From assembly GCA_963789275.1 (NCBI GenBank), contig CAWBKF010000014.1:1-64000 (forward strand): a stretch of 64,000 bases of DNA, written 5' to 3'. The first letter of the stretch is position 1, and every line of letters starts with the position of its first letter. A program made the translations under genes and the position numbers. Below the pieces are notes generated by a model, which was given only the letters and a program-made list of their open reading frames with translations, was not told where the DNA came from and searched no databases. This document shows, piece after piece, positions 49,868-58,557 of this stretch. Origin of the DNA: DAHUYF01 sp963789275. GTDB lineage: Bacteria > Pseudomonadota > Alphaproteobacteria > ATCC43930 > CGMCC-115725.

Positions 49868-50302
49868 CTAATCTTCTCCGCGCTCCAGATTTTCACCGAT
49901 CACAGAATCTCGTTAGCTATTCCAGAGTCTCGTTAGCTATTCCACGCAGGGTGCGGAGATTAGGCTGTCGTCGATGAAAAAACTCCTAATTCACGCGACA
50001 AACAAACGTACTGCGCCCGCACCCGCCGCGGACCTTGCCGTGGCCGCGCGTCGCAATGGTTTCGTTATGAAAGTCAGCAGGTTACCGACGATCTCTCGAG
50101 CGCCAACGCACCGCTCGTCGCCCCTCGCCGCGCGCGTCATCACCTTCACACGATCGCGCAAGCGAAGAAAAAACGTCGGAAAACATCGTTACTATTCTTG
50201 CGCATCGCGACTTTCTGATCGCCGCGGCATCGTGGTTACTAATCATTAAGGCCGACGTGCCAAGCTGGACAAAGTAGAGAGCACTTCCGTGGTGGAGCGA
50301 GC
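49868..50302. promoter_or_regulatory. 435-bp divergent control region of repeat protein B and the GT41 gene
   Basis: Less GC-rich than its surroundings. It holds a 20-base tandem repeat (49904-49943). A 91-codon frame at 49974-50249 has no recognisable domain and is not called. Just downstream, at 50303, an ATG with GGAG upstream opens a 35-codon frame ending at 50410, overlapping the GT41 start codon. Confidence 0.45.
49904..49943. repeat. 20-bp tandem direct repeat upstream of repeat protein B
   Basis: AGAATCTCGTTAGCTATTCC followed at once by AGAGTCTCGTTAGCTATTCC (19 of 20 identical), 37 to 76 bases upstream of the ATG at 49867. Each copy contains the partial palindrome TTAGCTA. The place suits a regulator site or a duplicated promoter element. 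Confidence 0.7.
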
Positions 50303-50406
50303 ATGCCGATACCGGCCGCCTCAGCGCCGAACATTGAGAACGTGATTTCCGACGTCCGCTTGCTGTCGGCGCAGGACGCCCCGACCCCGGCGCCTCCGCG
50401 AGTCGC

Positions 50407-52494
50407 ATGACGCCGCTGGGAGCCAGCGCCGCCGAAGTGATAGAGCTGCTGCCCGACCGGGCTGCGGGGCGGACGGAAACCATCTTGCCGGCGGTCTTCA
50501 CTGCGGCCGTGGCGAAAGCGTCAGCGCAGGCGCTCGAGCCGGGCGACTTGATCACCGCGACCCAGGCGCTCGCCAGCGCCAAACAACCGGCGCTCGTCCA
50601 GCAACTCTACAAAAGCTGGCTCGCTCACAACCCGGACCATCCGTCGCGACATGTGATCTTGTTCAACTATGGCGTCACGCTCTCCGATGCCGGCGATCTC
50701 GCCGCTGCCCGCGACACCTTCCTCGAGGCGATCGCACTTCAAAAGGATTTCCTGCCGCCCTGCATCAATGTGGGAGTGGTGCTGGAACGGATGGGGGCGA
50801 CCGACCAGGCGATTGTCCAGTGGTATCACGTGGCGAACGCCGTCGTTCCCGTCGACGGCAACGCCATCGGCTACAAGACGGTGGCGTTGAAGCAGATCGC
50901 GCGAGTGCTCGAGACCGCACGCTACGAGGCGCAAGCCGAGGATGCGCTGCGGCTGAGCCTGGAGATAAATCCTCATCAGCGGGAGCCGATCCAGCACTGG
51001 ATCTTCCTGCGCCAGGGCCAGTGCAAGTGGCCGGTGCTGACGCCCTGGGCGAACGTGACCCGCCCCCTGCTGATGGAGAGCTTCTATCCCTTGTCGCTGG
51101 CCTATTACGCCGATGATCCGCTGTTCCAGCTGGGCACCGCCAATCAGTACAGCAAGCTCGACGTCGGCAGGCCCGCCATCGCCACTGTCGGCAGCTGGCC
51201 GGCACCCCTCCCCACGCAGCAGCGGCGGCTGCGCGTCGGCTATCTCTCGTCGGATCTGCGCGCCCATGCCGTGGGCTTCCTGACCAGCGAAATGTTCGAG
51301 CTCCACGACCGCAAGCAGGTCGAGGTTTTCGCCTATTACTGCGGCATCCGGGCCGAGGATGAGACCAAGGCAAGGATCCGACAGGCGGTCGATCACTGGG
51401 TCGACATCAACGATCTCAGCGATCACCAGGCCGCGCGCCGGATCGTCGAGGACGGGATCGACATCCTGGTGGACCTCAACGGCTATTCGAAGGATGCGCG
51501 CTCGAAGGTCTTCGCGCTGCGTCCGGCGCCGATCATCGTCAACTGGCTGGGCTATCCCGGCACGATGGGCAGCCCCTATCACCACTACATCATCGCCGAC
51601 GACTACATCATCCCGCGCGGCCACGAAATCTACTATTCGGAAAAGGTGCTGCGGCTGCCCTGCTACCAGCCGAACGACCGCAAGCGCGTCATCGCCGCCG
51701 CGCGGCCAACGCGCCGCGAAGCCGGGCTGCCGGAAGAGGGCACGGTCTATTGCTCCTTCAACGCTACGCAGAAAATCACGCCTGCGGTCTTCGCCCACTG
51801 GATGACGATCCTGTCGCGCGTCCCGGACAGCGTGCTGTGGTTCCTCGCCGGGGCCGCGGACACGGAGGAGCGGCTGCGGCAACTGGCGACGCCGCTCGGC
51901 ATCGCGCCGGAGAGGCTGATCTTTGCCGCGCGGGCGCCAAATCCCGAGCACATGGCGCGCTTCGCGCTGGCCGACGTGCTGCTGGATACTTGGCCCTACG
52001 GCTCGCACACCACGGCCTCCGACGCGCTGTGGCTGGGCGTGCCCGTGCTGACGGTCTCCGGCCGCGGTTTCGCGTCGCGCGTCTGCGGCAGCCTCCTCCA
52101 CGCCGCCGGGCTGGGCGAGCTGGTCTGCAACAGCTTCGATGAGTATGTCGAGCGGGCGGTGACGCTCGGCCGCGACAAAGCCGCGCTAAGGAACTACAAG
52201 GACCGGCTGATCGCGAACCGCGACGGTTGCACGCTCTTCGACACGAACTTGCTGGTGCGCAAGCTCGAGGCGCTCTTCGCCCGGATGTGGGAGGATTACT
52301 GCCGCGGCGAATTGCCGGTGCCGACGCTGACCAATCTCGAGCTCTACCACGAGATCGGCACCCAGGAAGACATCGAGTCCTCGGGCGCGCTGTCGTCCGT
52401 CGACTATCACGATCGTTATCGCCGGGCCCTCGCCTACCGCGACAGCCTTTCGCGGCTGCCGGCCGATGGCCGGCTGTGGCCGGGCGGCGGTTGA
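50407..52494 (+). CDS. TPR-fused O-GlcNAc transferase/SPINDLY-type glycosyltransferase (GT41)
   Basis: A 695-residue cytosolic protein. TPR-like helices (about 60-200, including NYGVTLSDAGDLAAARDTFL) are followed by the GT41 catalytic region from about residue 245. Family marks are RVGYLSSDLRAHAVGFL; DILVDLNGYSKDARSKVFALRPAP with NWLGYPGTMGSPYHHYIIAD; YCSFNATQKITP; LADVLLDTWPYGSHTTASDALWLGVPVLT; and a final GRGFASRVCGSLLHAAG. Such enzymes transfer sugars from UDP-sugars to Ser/Thr (or Asn, in HMW1C relatives). ATG 50407 has no strong ribosome site. It diverges from giant repeat protein B, a Thr/Ser-rich candidate acceptor. Confidence 0.87.
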   Translation: MTPLGASAAEVIELLPDRAAGRTETILPAVFTAAVAKASAQALEPGDLITATQALASAKQPALVQQLYKSWLAHNPDHPSRHVILFNYGVTLSDAGDLAAARDTFLEAIALQKDFLPPCINVGVVLERMGATDQAIVQWYHVANAVVPVDGNAIGYKTVALKQIARVLETARYEAQAEDALRLSLEINPHQREPIQHWIFLRQGQCKWPVLTPWANVTRPLLMESFYPLSLAYYADDPLFQLGTANQYSKLDVGRPAIATVGSWPAPLPTQQRRLRVGYLSSDLRAHAVGFLTSEMFELHDRKQVEVFAYYCGIRAEDETKARIRQAVDHWVDINDLSDHQAARRIVEDGIDILVDLNGYSKDARSKVFALRPAPIIVNWLGYPGTMGSPYHHYIIADDYIIPRGHEIYYSEKVLRLPCYQPNDRKRVIAAARPTRREAGLPEEGTVYCSFNATQKITPAVFAHWMTILSRVPDSVLWFLAGAADTEERLRQLATPLGIAPERLIFAARAPNPEHMARFALADVLLDTWPYGSHTTASDALWLGVPVLTVSGRGFASRVCGSLLHAAGLGELVCNSFDEYVERAVTLGRDKAALRNYKDRLIANRDGCTLFDTNLLVRKLEALFARMWEDYCRGELPVPTLTNLELYHEIGTQEDIESSGALSSVDYHDRYRRALAYRDSLSRLPADGRLWPGGG

Positions 52495-52514
52495 GCGCGC
52501 CGCAGTCGTGATCG

Positions 52515-53237
52515 CTAGCGCTTGACGACCGTACGGCAGGAGTAGTCGACGCGGTTGAGCTTCACCGCGATGCCGTGCTTGGCAAAATAGGCATCCACCG
52601 CTTCTCTCTGGCCCTTGTAGTGACCGTAATCGTCGATGACGAGCACGCCGCCGCGCGAGAGCGGCGGCCAGAATACCTCCATCGAGATCTGCGCGCTCGG
52701 AAACCAGTCGGTATCGAGCCGCACGATGGCAAAAGCTGGCGCGGTTGGCGCACGCGCCGTCTCCTCTACCATGCCCTTGACCAATTTCACCGGGCCGCGG
52801 TAACCGGTCGATGCCATGTTGGCAGCCACTTCCTCGACGCCGACCCGCCCCCACTCCGTGGTCCCATCGGCCTTCACATTGGCCTGCCAGTCATCGATCG
52901 CGCGGCGGCCCCAGAGATCGACCTCGTTTTCGGAAGGCATCGGATGGCCTTCGAAGGTATCGTAGAGCCAGAGCCCCCGAGAGGTGTCGCCGAGCATCTG
53001 CAGCGTCTTGGCGACAAGCATCATCGAGCCGCCGCGCCACACGCCGCACTCGACGATGTCGCCGGGCACACCCGCTCTGACGATGTATTCGACCGACTTG
53101 TAGAGATCGAACATCCTCTCCACGGAGGTCATCGTGAAGGAGCGCACCGCGTTGAAGATCGGCGCGAAGTCGCGGTCCATATCGGCATAGCCGGCGACCC
53201 GATCCTGCCGTTGCATCAGGTCCTGATAGTCGATCAT
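52515..53237 (-). CDS. TylF/MycF-family O-methyltransferase
   Basis: A 240-residue SAM-dependent methyltransferase. The SAM site is PGDIVECGVWRGGSM near residue 58. LWLYDTFEGHPMPSEND-like metal-site residues, FAIVRLDTDWFPS and GGVLVIDDYGHYKGQREAVD match the macrocin/mycinamicin sugar O-methyltransferases (TylF, MycF), which methylate sugar hydroxyls with Mg2+. The start is ATG 53237 or GTG 53255; neither has a good ribosome site. Convergent with the GT41 gene (20 bases), and downstream of the GT-A gene on the same strand. Likely a glycan-modifying enzyme. Confidence 0.85.
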   Translation of the reverse strand: MIDYQDLMQRQDRVAGYADMDRDFAPIFNAVRSFTMTSVERMFDLYKSVEYIVRAGVPGDIVECGVWRGGSMMLVAKTLQMLGDTSRGLWLYDTFEGHPMPSENEVDLWGRRAIDDWQANVKADGTTEWGRVGVEEVAANMASTGYRGPVKLVKGMVEETARAPTAPAFAIVRLDTDWFPSAQISMEVFWPPLSRGGVLVIDDYGHYKGQREAVDAYFAKHGIAVKLNRVDYSCRTVVKR

Positions 53238-53309
53238 GAAGGGCGTTCCATCCACAGAACTTGATTGTCAACGGCTTGGGATAGCAGTGCTACGGACCCC
53301 CTCCCGTTG

Positions 53310-54206
53310 TCACGCCGCGGCCTGGGGGGCCTGCATCGACTCCTGGATGGCTTGAATCTCCGCCTGCATGACGGCCGCCATCTGTAGCGCCTGCGCCTTC
53401 AAGCGCTCGTAGCGGGCATCAGGCGCGCCGGCGCCGATCCTCTGTTCGTATTGCGCGTAATCGCTGCTGCGCAGCACGCCGTTGACATAGAGCGAGCGAC
53501 CCTCGACCAGCGGGTAGTGGCGCAGCAGCATCTCTTTGCGCCAAGGCGGATCGAGAAATTCCGGCGAGCGGATGATGTCAAAGGCGCAACGGCGGCGGAC
53601 GATCTGTCCGAGGTCGTAGAAATCGGCCCAGAAGGCCAGCTCGCGGAGCTCCTGCGTGCCGGGACGGCGGCTGGTGTCGATATGGACATCGGCGAATGAG
53701 ATGCGGTCGATTAGGCGCACGATGTCGTCCAGCCAGTGATCGATGAACCAGTAGGGGAAATAGGGCGGATAGATGAAGCCCATCTTCTTGGCGAGACCAT
53801 GCGTGATCCCGTTGATCTGCGGGAAGGACGCATTGGCGAGGTGGTTGTAGACGACGCCGATGTTGTCGGGGAAACGCGCCGCCGCCTCGAGGATCTTGGC
53901 GTCGAACCCCGGCGTGATGTGCGGCCCGTAATCCACCATGGCGAGATAGACGTCCGCCGGCACCTGGAGCGCGCGATTGTATTTCCCGCCGAGCGAATCC
54001 TCGCGTTGCGCGACGACCGGCCGCAAGCGGCGGTCGACGGGCAAGTGCGGCAGAGCGTCGATCGTCTTCTGGTCGTCGTGATCGACCGAGATCATGAAGA
54101 TCGTGGTCGGCAGCACGATATTGGGCAGCGTCTCTTGGACCGTGCGGAGGAGCAATTCGGGGCGCCCGCGCGTGCACAGGTTGATGGTCAGCGTCAGGTC
54201 GCTCAC
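53310..54206 (-). CDS. GT-A-fold glycosyltransferase-like protein
   Basis: A 298-residue protein. The start LTLTINLCTRGRPELLLRTV and the FMISVDHDDQKTIDALP and REDSLGGKYNRAL blocks recall the GT-A/GT2 nucleotide-sugar domain, with VDYG as an equivalent of the DxD site. The rest (PYWFIDHWLDDIVRLIDRI, then FADVHID) differs from common GT2 enzymes. A helical C-terminus (KAQALQMAAVMQAEIQAI) may form a coiled coil. GTG 54206 is chosen because GAGGGGTGA lies upstream. It precedes the TylF gene by 72 bases. Confidence 0.72.
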   Translation of the reverse strand: MSDLTLTINLCTRGRPELLLRTVQETLPNIVLPTTIFMISVDHDDQKTIDALPHLPVDRRLRPVVAQREDSLGGKYNRALQVPADVYLAMVDYGPHITPGFDAKILEAAARFPDNIGVVYNHLANASFPQINGITHGLAKKMGFIYPPYFPYWFIDHWLDDIVRLIDRISFADVHIDTSRRPGTQELRELAFWADFYDLGQIVRRRCAFDIIRSPEFLDPPWRKEMLLRHYPLVEGRSLYVNGVLRSSDYAQYEQRIGAGAPDARYERLKAQALQMAAVMQAEIQAIQESMQAPQAAA

Positions 54207-54369
54207 GTGTTCACCCCTCACCGATTGCTAGAAATAGACGGCGCCTATCTCCGTTCAGCACCCCGCCGGGCGGCCGCAGCCGTCGCAAAGGTGCGAAACC
54301 TTGGGGTGATTGTGGTCGGAGATGGCTAATATTCGATTAAAAGGCGGGAGATCGGGCCTCACGCGCCAA

Positions 54370-54395
54370 GGGCCCGGCCATCACCGGCCGAGCCC
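54370..54395 (-). terminator. hairpin after tRNA-Ala
   Basis: On the minus strand GGGCTCGGCC (54395-54386) pairs with GGCCGGGCCC (54379-54370) around a six-base loop, one G-T wobble, ten bases after the tRNA 3' end. No long T-run. Confidence 0.5.
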
Positions 54396-54405
54396 TCGAA
54401 GGAAG

Positions 54406-54481
54406 TGGTGGAGCAGAGGGGGATCGAACCCCTGACCTCGACATTGCGAACGTCGCGCTCTCCCAACTGAGCTACTGCCCC
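54406..54481 (-). tRNA. tRNA-Ala (CGC)
   Basis: A 76-base tRNA ending in encoded CCA. The acceptor stem GGGGCAG/CTGCTCC has one G-T pair. The D-loop has AGTTGGGA, and the anticodon stem CGACG/TGTCG surrounds loop TTCGCAA with anticodon CGC (plus-strand 54446-54448). The T-arm is AGGGG-TTCGATC-CCCCT. It reads GCG codons. Confidence 0.96.
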
Positions 54482-54604
54482 GCGACGGGCGGCGACTATT
54501 GGGCGGGCGGCGGGTGCTGTCAAGGCTCGCGGGCGCCGGCCTTGCGCCACCGGCGCCGCGCGGCTAGCTTACCGCCGCTTCGCGAGGGGGTTCAGGACGC
54601 GCTC

Positions 54605-54910
54605 ATGGGCGGTTTCCTGGTTCCGGTCATCGACGTCGTCGTCGTGCTGCTGCACCTTTATTGGTGGATCGTCATCATCTCGGCGGTGATGAGCTGGCTC
54701 GTCGCCTTCAACGTCATCAACACCCACAGCCGGCCCGTCGCCATGATCGGCGATTTCCTCTACCGCGCCACCGAGCCGGCGCTCAGACCGCTGCGCCAGT
54801 TCCTGCCCAATCTCGGCGGCCTCGACATCTCGCCGATCATCCTGCTGCTGATCCTGTGGTTCATCGAGCGCGAACTGATACAGCTGGAGTTCTACGTCGC
54901 GCAGCTCTAG
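54605..54910 (+). CDS. yggT: YggT-family membrane protein
   Basis: A 101-residue membrane protein with two hydrophobic helices (FLVPVIDVVVVLLHLYWWIV and SPIILLLILWFIEREL) around the conserved RATEPALRPLRQFLPNLGG loop. YggT/YlmG proteins are linked to membrane and division functions, osmotic tolerance and chloroplast nucleoids; their exact role is unclear. It is the first gene of a compact unit with the DUF167 gene and folD. Confidence 0.9.
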   Translation: MGGFLVPVIDVVVVLLHLYWWIVIISAVMSWLVAFNVINTHSRPVAMIGDFLYRATEPALRPLRQFLPNLGGLDISPIILLLILWFIERELIQLEFYVAQL

Positions 54911-54936
54911 GCGCGCCGTTGCTCCCGTTCGCCGCC

Positions 54937-55245
54937 ATGCCGGACGGTGTGCGGCTCGCCGTGCGGCTCACCCCCAAGGCATCGTCGGCACGGATTGTCG
55001 GCCTGATCGAGGATGGCAGCGGCGGGGTCGCGCTCAAAGTGGCGGTGACGGCGCCGCCCGAAGCGGGCAAGGCCAATGACGCGCTGCTGGCGCTGCTGGC
55101 CGAGACGCTCGGCCTCAAGCGGCGCGACCTCCACCTCGCGCTCGGCGCCGCCGACCGGCGCAAGCTGGTGCACATCGCCGGCGATCCCGCGGCACTGGCC
55201 GCCAGGCTCGAGGAAAGGCTCGCTCCATGGTTGAGACACGACTGA
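54937..55245 (+). CDS. DUF167 (YggU-family) protein
   Basis: A 102-residue YggU/DUF167 protein with RLAVRLTPKASSARIVGLI, then VTAPPEAGKANDALLALLAETLGL and VHIAGDP, the family core. Structures in the family show a small alpha/beta fold; function is unknown. It sits next to yggT, a very common arrangement in proteobacteria. Its end overlaps the folD start by 19 bases. The start could be TTG 54919 instead. Confidence 0.88.
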   Translation: MPDGVRLAVRLTPKASSARIVGLIEDGSGGVALKVAVTAPPEAGKANDALLALLAETLGLKRRDLHLALGAADRRKLVHIAGDPAALAARLEERLAPWLRHD

Positions 55246-56114
55246 TCGACGGCAAGGCCGCCGCGGAGGCGTTGCGCGCCGGGATCGCCGCCGCCGCCGC
55301 AGTGCTCAAGGCGCAGCACGGGATCGTGCCCGGGCTGGCGGCGGTGCTGGTGGGCGCCGACCCCGCCAGCGAAATCTATGTGCGCAGCAAGGCCAAGGCG
55401 ACGCGCGCGACCGGGCTCGAGAGCGTCGAGCACCGGCTGCCCGCCGCCGCCAGCGAGGCGGAGCTGCTGCGCCTCGTCGCAGCGCTCAACGCCGATCCCA
55501 CGATCGACGGCATCCTGGTGCAACTGCCGCTGCCGCCGCAGATCGCGCCGCAGCGCGTCATCGAGGCGATCGACCCGGCCAAGGATGTCGATGGCTTCCA
55601 CCCGCAGAATGTCGGGCGGCTGTGGAGCGGCGGGACGGCGCTGGTGCCGTGCACGCCCTATGGCTGCCTGATGCTGCTGCGCCAGACGCTGGGCACGCTT
55701 GCCGGCGCCGAGGCGGTGGTGCTGGGCCGCTCCAACATCGTCGGCAAGCCGATGGCGGCGCTGCTGCTCGCCGAGAATTGCAGCGTCAGCCTGGCGCATT
55801 CCAAAAGCCGCAACCTGGCGGCGATCGCGCGCCGCGCCGACATTCTGGTTGCCGCGGTCGGGCGCGCCGAGCTAGTGCGCGGCAACTGGATCAAGCCCGG
55901 AGCCACGGTGATCGATGTCGGGATCAACCGGCTCCCCGCCGCGGAGGGCAAGAGCCGGCTGGTCGGCGACGTCGCCTTCGCCGAGGCGCAGGGCGTTGCC
56001 GGCGCCATCACGCCGGTGCCGGGCGGGGTCGGGCCGATGACCATCGCCTGCCTGCTGCGCAACACGCTCATCGCCGCCTGCCGCCGGCGCGGCATCGCCG
56101 AGCCCCCGCTCTGA
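55227..56114 (+). CDS. folD: bifunctional methylenetetrahydrofolate dehydrogenase/cyclohydrolase
   Basis: A 295-residue FolD that interconverts 5,10-methylene- and 10-formyl-tetrahydrofolate with NADP. It has an SEIYVRSKAKATRATGLES block with the catalytic Lys (YVRSKAK), DGILVQLPLPPQI, PAKDVDGFHPQNVGRL, VLGRSNIVGKPMAALLL for the cofactor, and PVPGGVGPMTIACLL near the end. Length and frame are normal. ATG 55227 overlaps the DUF167 gene; GAGGAAAGG lies about nine bases upstream. Confidence 0.97.
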   Translation: MVETRLIDGKAAAEALRAGIAAAAAVLKAQHGIVPGLAAVLVGADPASEIYVRSKAKATRATGLESVEHRLPAAASEAELLRLVAALNADPTIDGILVQLPLPPQIAPQRVIEAIDPAKDVDGFHPQNVGRLWSGGTALVPCTPYGCLMLLRQTLGTLAGAEAVVLGRSNIVGKPMAALLLAENCSVSLAHSKSRNLAAIARRADILVAAVGRAELVRGNWIKPGATVIDVGINRLPAAEGKSRLVGDVAFAEAQGVAGAITPVPGGVGPMTIACLLRNTLIAACRRRGIAEPPL

Positions 56115-56270
56115 GGGCTCGCCGCGGGCTCACAAAAAGATGACCGGCGGGACAGGCAAGGCGGCGTAGGATTATGGGAACGGCCAGCGCCGCGTCGTCC
56201 TATATAATAACTGGAAGACGGGGCGGCCCCTTATCGGGGACCGATGGCCCGCAAGCGGAGGGAGAAGCCG

Positions 56271-56896
56271 ATGCGCCGCGTCAAGGAGATCGCCGTTCTG
56301 GCTGGCACGCTGGCGCTCGGCGCCTGCGCCGTGGCGCCGCCCGCCGGCCCCAGCGTCATGGCGCTGCCGGCCAAGGACAAGAGCTTCGCCGATTTCCAGC
56401 AGGACGACATGACCTGCCGCCAATATGCCTCGGTGCAGACCGGCGGCACCTCGCCGCAGCAAGCGGCCAATGACAGCGCCGCCACCAGCGCCGTGGTCGG
56501 CACCGTGCTCGGCGCGGCGGCGGGCGCCGCCATCGGCGCCGCGGCCGGCAACCCCGCGGCGGGCGCCGCGATCGGCGCCGGCAGCGGCTTATTCCTGGGC
56601 GGCGCCAGCGGGCTCGGCGCGGCGGGGTATTCGGCCGCGGCGCTGCAGCAGCGCTACGACATGAGCTATGTCCAGTGCATGTCCGCCAAGGGCGAGAGCG
56701 TCCCGACCGCGCTCGACGCTCCGACGCCCGGCTATGGCTACGCCTATCCCCCGGGCTATGCGTACGGCTATCCCTATCCGGCTATCCCTACGGGCCCTAT
56801 GCGTACTATCCCGGGGCCTACGGCTATTATCCCGGCTATGGCTATCCGGCGGTTGGCTTCGTCGGCGTGGGCTTCGGCGGCCGCTTCCGCCGCTGA
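56271..56896 (+). CDS. glycine-zipper lipoprotein with Tyr-rich tail (one-base deletion)
   Basis: A lipoprotein with signal MRRVKEIAVLAGTLALGAC and lipobox LGAC. It has FADFQQDDMTCRQYA, then a glycine-zipper segment GTVLGAAAGAAIGAAAGNPA, then RYDMSYVQCMSAKG with two Cys in all. The tail is PGYGYAYPPGYAYG. Near 56783 the frame shifts by minus one, probably a missing C in a CCC run. The continuation PYGPYAYYPGAYGYYPGYGY ends at 56896, giving about 208 residues. ATG 56271 has GGAGGGAG upstream. Function unknown; glycine-zipper outer-membrane lipoproteins are common. Confidence 0.72.
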
Positions 56897-56919
56897 GCGG
56901 GGGTGATCTCGTGCGGGAG

Positions 56920-57013
56920 TTTGCCTAGCGGCTCGTCCGATCGGTGCGGCTTTCGCGGTTGCAAGGGCAACCGCTGCCGCCGCCGCGGACGAACTCCCTA
57001 ACGGGAGTTCGCC
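56920..57013. repeat. dispersed intergenic repeat, copy D
   Basis: Starts GGGAGTTTGCCTAG and ends with GGGAGTTCGCCTAG, framing TCCGATCGGTGCGG, a TCGCGGTTGC..GGCAACCGC hairpin and GCCGCGGACGAACTCCC. The 14- and 17-base blocks recur at 26793-26870, and the hairpin core at 10333 and 31400. It fills the gap between the glycine-zipper and scoB genes. Confidence 0.6.
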
Positions 57014-57657
57014 TAGTGGGCGGCGAGCCGGAACGTCGCTTCGGTCTTGGCGCGGATCTCGTCGAAGGTGACGCCGGGCGCGAGCTCGATCAGCACCATG
57101 CCGCCGCTGCCCTTCTTGTCGATGCTGAAGACGCCGAGATCGGTGATCACGAGATCGACGACGCCGGCGCCGGTGAGCGGCAAGGTGCAGCGCTTCAGCA
57201 GCTTCGCCTCGTCCTTGGCGGTGTGCTCCATCACCACCACCACCTTCTTGACGCCGGCGACGAGGTCCATCGCGCCGCCCATGCCCTTCACCATCTTGCC
57301 GGGGATCATCCAATTGGCGAGGTCGCCATTCTCCGCCACCTGCATGGCGCCGAGGATCGAGAGATCGATATGCCCGCCGCGCACCATGGCGAAGCTGTCG
57401 GCGCTGGAGAAATAGCTGGTGGTCGGCAGCTCCGTCACCGTCTGCTTGCCGGCATTGATCAGGTCGGGATCCTCCTCGCCCTCATAGGGGAAAGGCCCCA
57501 TGCCGAGCATGCCGTTCTCGCTTTGCAGCTGCACCGCCATGCCGTCCGGGATGTAGTTCGACACCAGCGTCGGAATGCCGATGCCGAGATTGACGTAGAA
57601 GCCGTCGCGCAGCTCCTTGGCCGCGCGCGCCGCCATTTCCTCGCGTGTCCAGGCCAT
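57013..57657 (-). CDS. scoB: succinyl-CoA:3-ketoacid CoA-transferase subunit B
   Basis: A 214-residue CoA-transferase beta subunit. The catalytic Glu lies in QSENGMLGMGPFP. GFYVNLGIGIPTLV, GHIDLSILGAMQV, NWMIPGKMVKGMGGAMDLV and the late ITDLGVFSID match ScoB/AtoA/PcaJ. Together with ScoA it moves CoA from succinyl-CoA to acetoacetate. ATG 57657 has GAGGAG upstream and lies ten bases after the scoA stop. Confidence 0.92.
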   Translation of the reverse strand: MAWTREEMAARAAKELRDGFYVNLGIGIPTLVSNYIPDGMAVQLQSENGMLGMGPFPYEGEEDPDLINAGKQTVTELPTTSYFSSADSFAMVRGGHIDLSILGAMQVAENGDLANWMIPGKMVKGMGGAMDLVAGVKKVVVVMEHTAKDEAKLLKRCTLPLTGAGVVDLVITDLGVFSIDKKGSGGMVLIELAPGVTFDEIRAKTEATFRLAAH

Positions 57658-57667
57658 GCCGATCTCC

Positions 57668-58376
57668 TCAGGATGGGCGCTTGCGCACGGTGCGCTGCTC
57701 GATGCGCTTTTTCGGATTCGGCGATATGCACGATGCGCTGCACGAAGATGCCGGGCGTGATGATGTGGTCGGGCTCGATCTCGCCGGGCGCCACGAGATG
57801 CTCGACCTCGGCCACCGTCACCTTGGCCGCCGTCGCCATCATCGGGTTGAAGTTGCGCGCGGTCTTGCGGTAGACGAGGTTGCCCTCGGTGTCGCCCTTC
57901 CAGGCATGGACGATGGCGAGATCGGCGACCAGGCCGCGCTCCATCACGTATTTCTCGCCGTCGAAGGTGCGGACATCCTTGCCTTCGGCGATGACGGTGC
58001 CGACGCCGGTCTTGGTGAAGAAGGCGGGAATGCCGGCGCCGCCGGCGCGGATGCGCTCGGCCAGCGTGCCTTGCGGGTTGAACTCGAGCTCGAGCTGGCC
58101 GGCGAGGAATTGCTGCGCGAAGAGCTTGTTCTCGCCGACATAGGACGAGATCATCTTGCGGATCTGCCGGCTTTCCAGCAGCAACCCCAGCCCGGCGCCG
58201 TCGATGCCGGCATTGTTCGAGACGACCGTGAGATTGCCGACGCCGGCCTCGCGGATCGCCTCGATCAGCGCCGCGGCGATGCCGCAGAGCCCGAAGCCGC
58301 CGGACATGATCATCATGCCGTCGCGCAGCACGCCGGCCAGAGCGGCATCGGCGCTGGGATATACCTTGTTCGCCAT
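57668..58376 (-). CDS. scoA: succinyl-CoA:3-ketoacid CoA-transferase subunit A (one-base frameshift)
   Basis: CoA-transferase alpha subunit, 235 residues after correction. It has DGMMIMSGGFGLCGIAAALI, VSNNAGIDGAGLGLLL, PAFFTKTGVGTVIAEGKD and VAPGEIEPDHIITPGIFVQR. The frame is lost at the T run 57708-57712 (one extra base). Removing it gives the tail KRIEQRTVRKRPS and stop at 57668, just before scoB. The two genes form one unit that diverges from the SDR gene at 58558. Confidence 0.9.
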
Positions 58377-58557
58377 GATCGACCTGCTCTTGCGCGGCTT
58401 GCGCCGGCGCGTCTCTGCCTCGCCTGCCCCGGCATAGCACGTGCGCCGCGCAGAGCCAACACCTCGCGGCGCGAGAGCCTATCCCGGCATGAAGCGGCGG
58501 TATCGCGCGCCGGCGATCGATCTGCTAAGCATCGGCCGCAAGGACAAGGAGGAAAGC

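Noticed and set aside
49974..50249. 91-codon frame before the GT41 gene
   Set aside because: Composition is mixed and basic, with no domain, no ribosome site and an AT-rich regulatory look. Not enough support for a gene.
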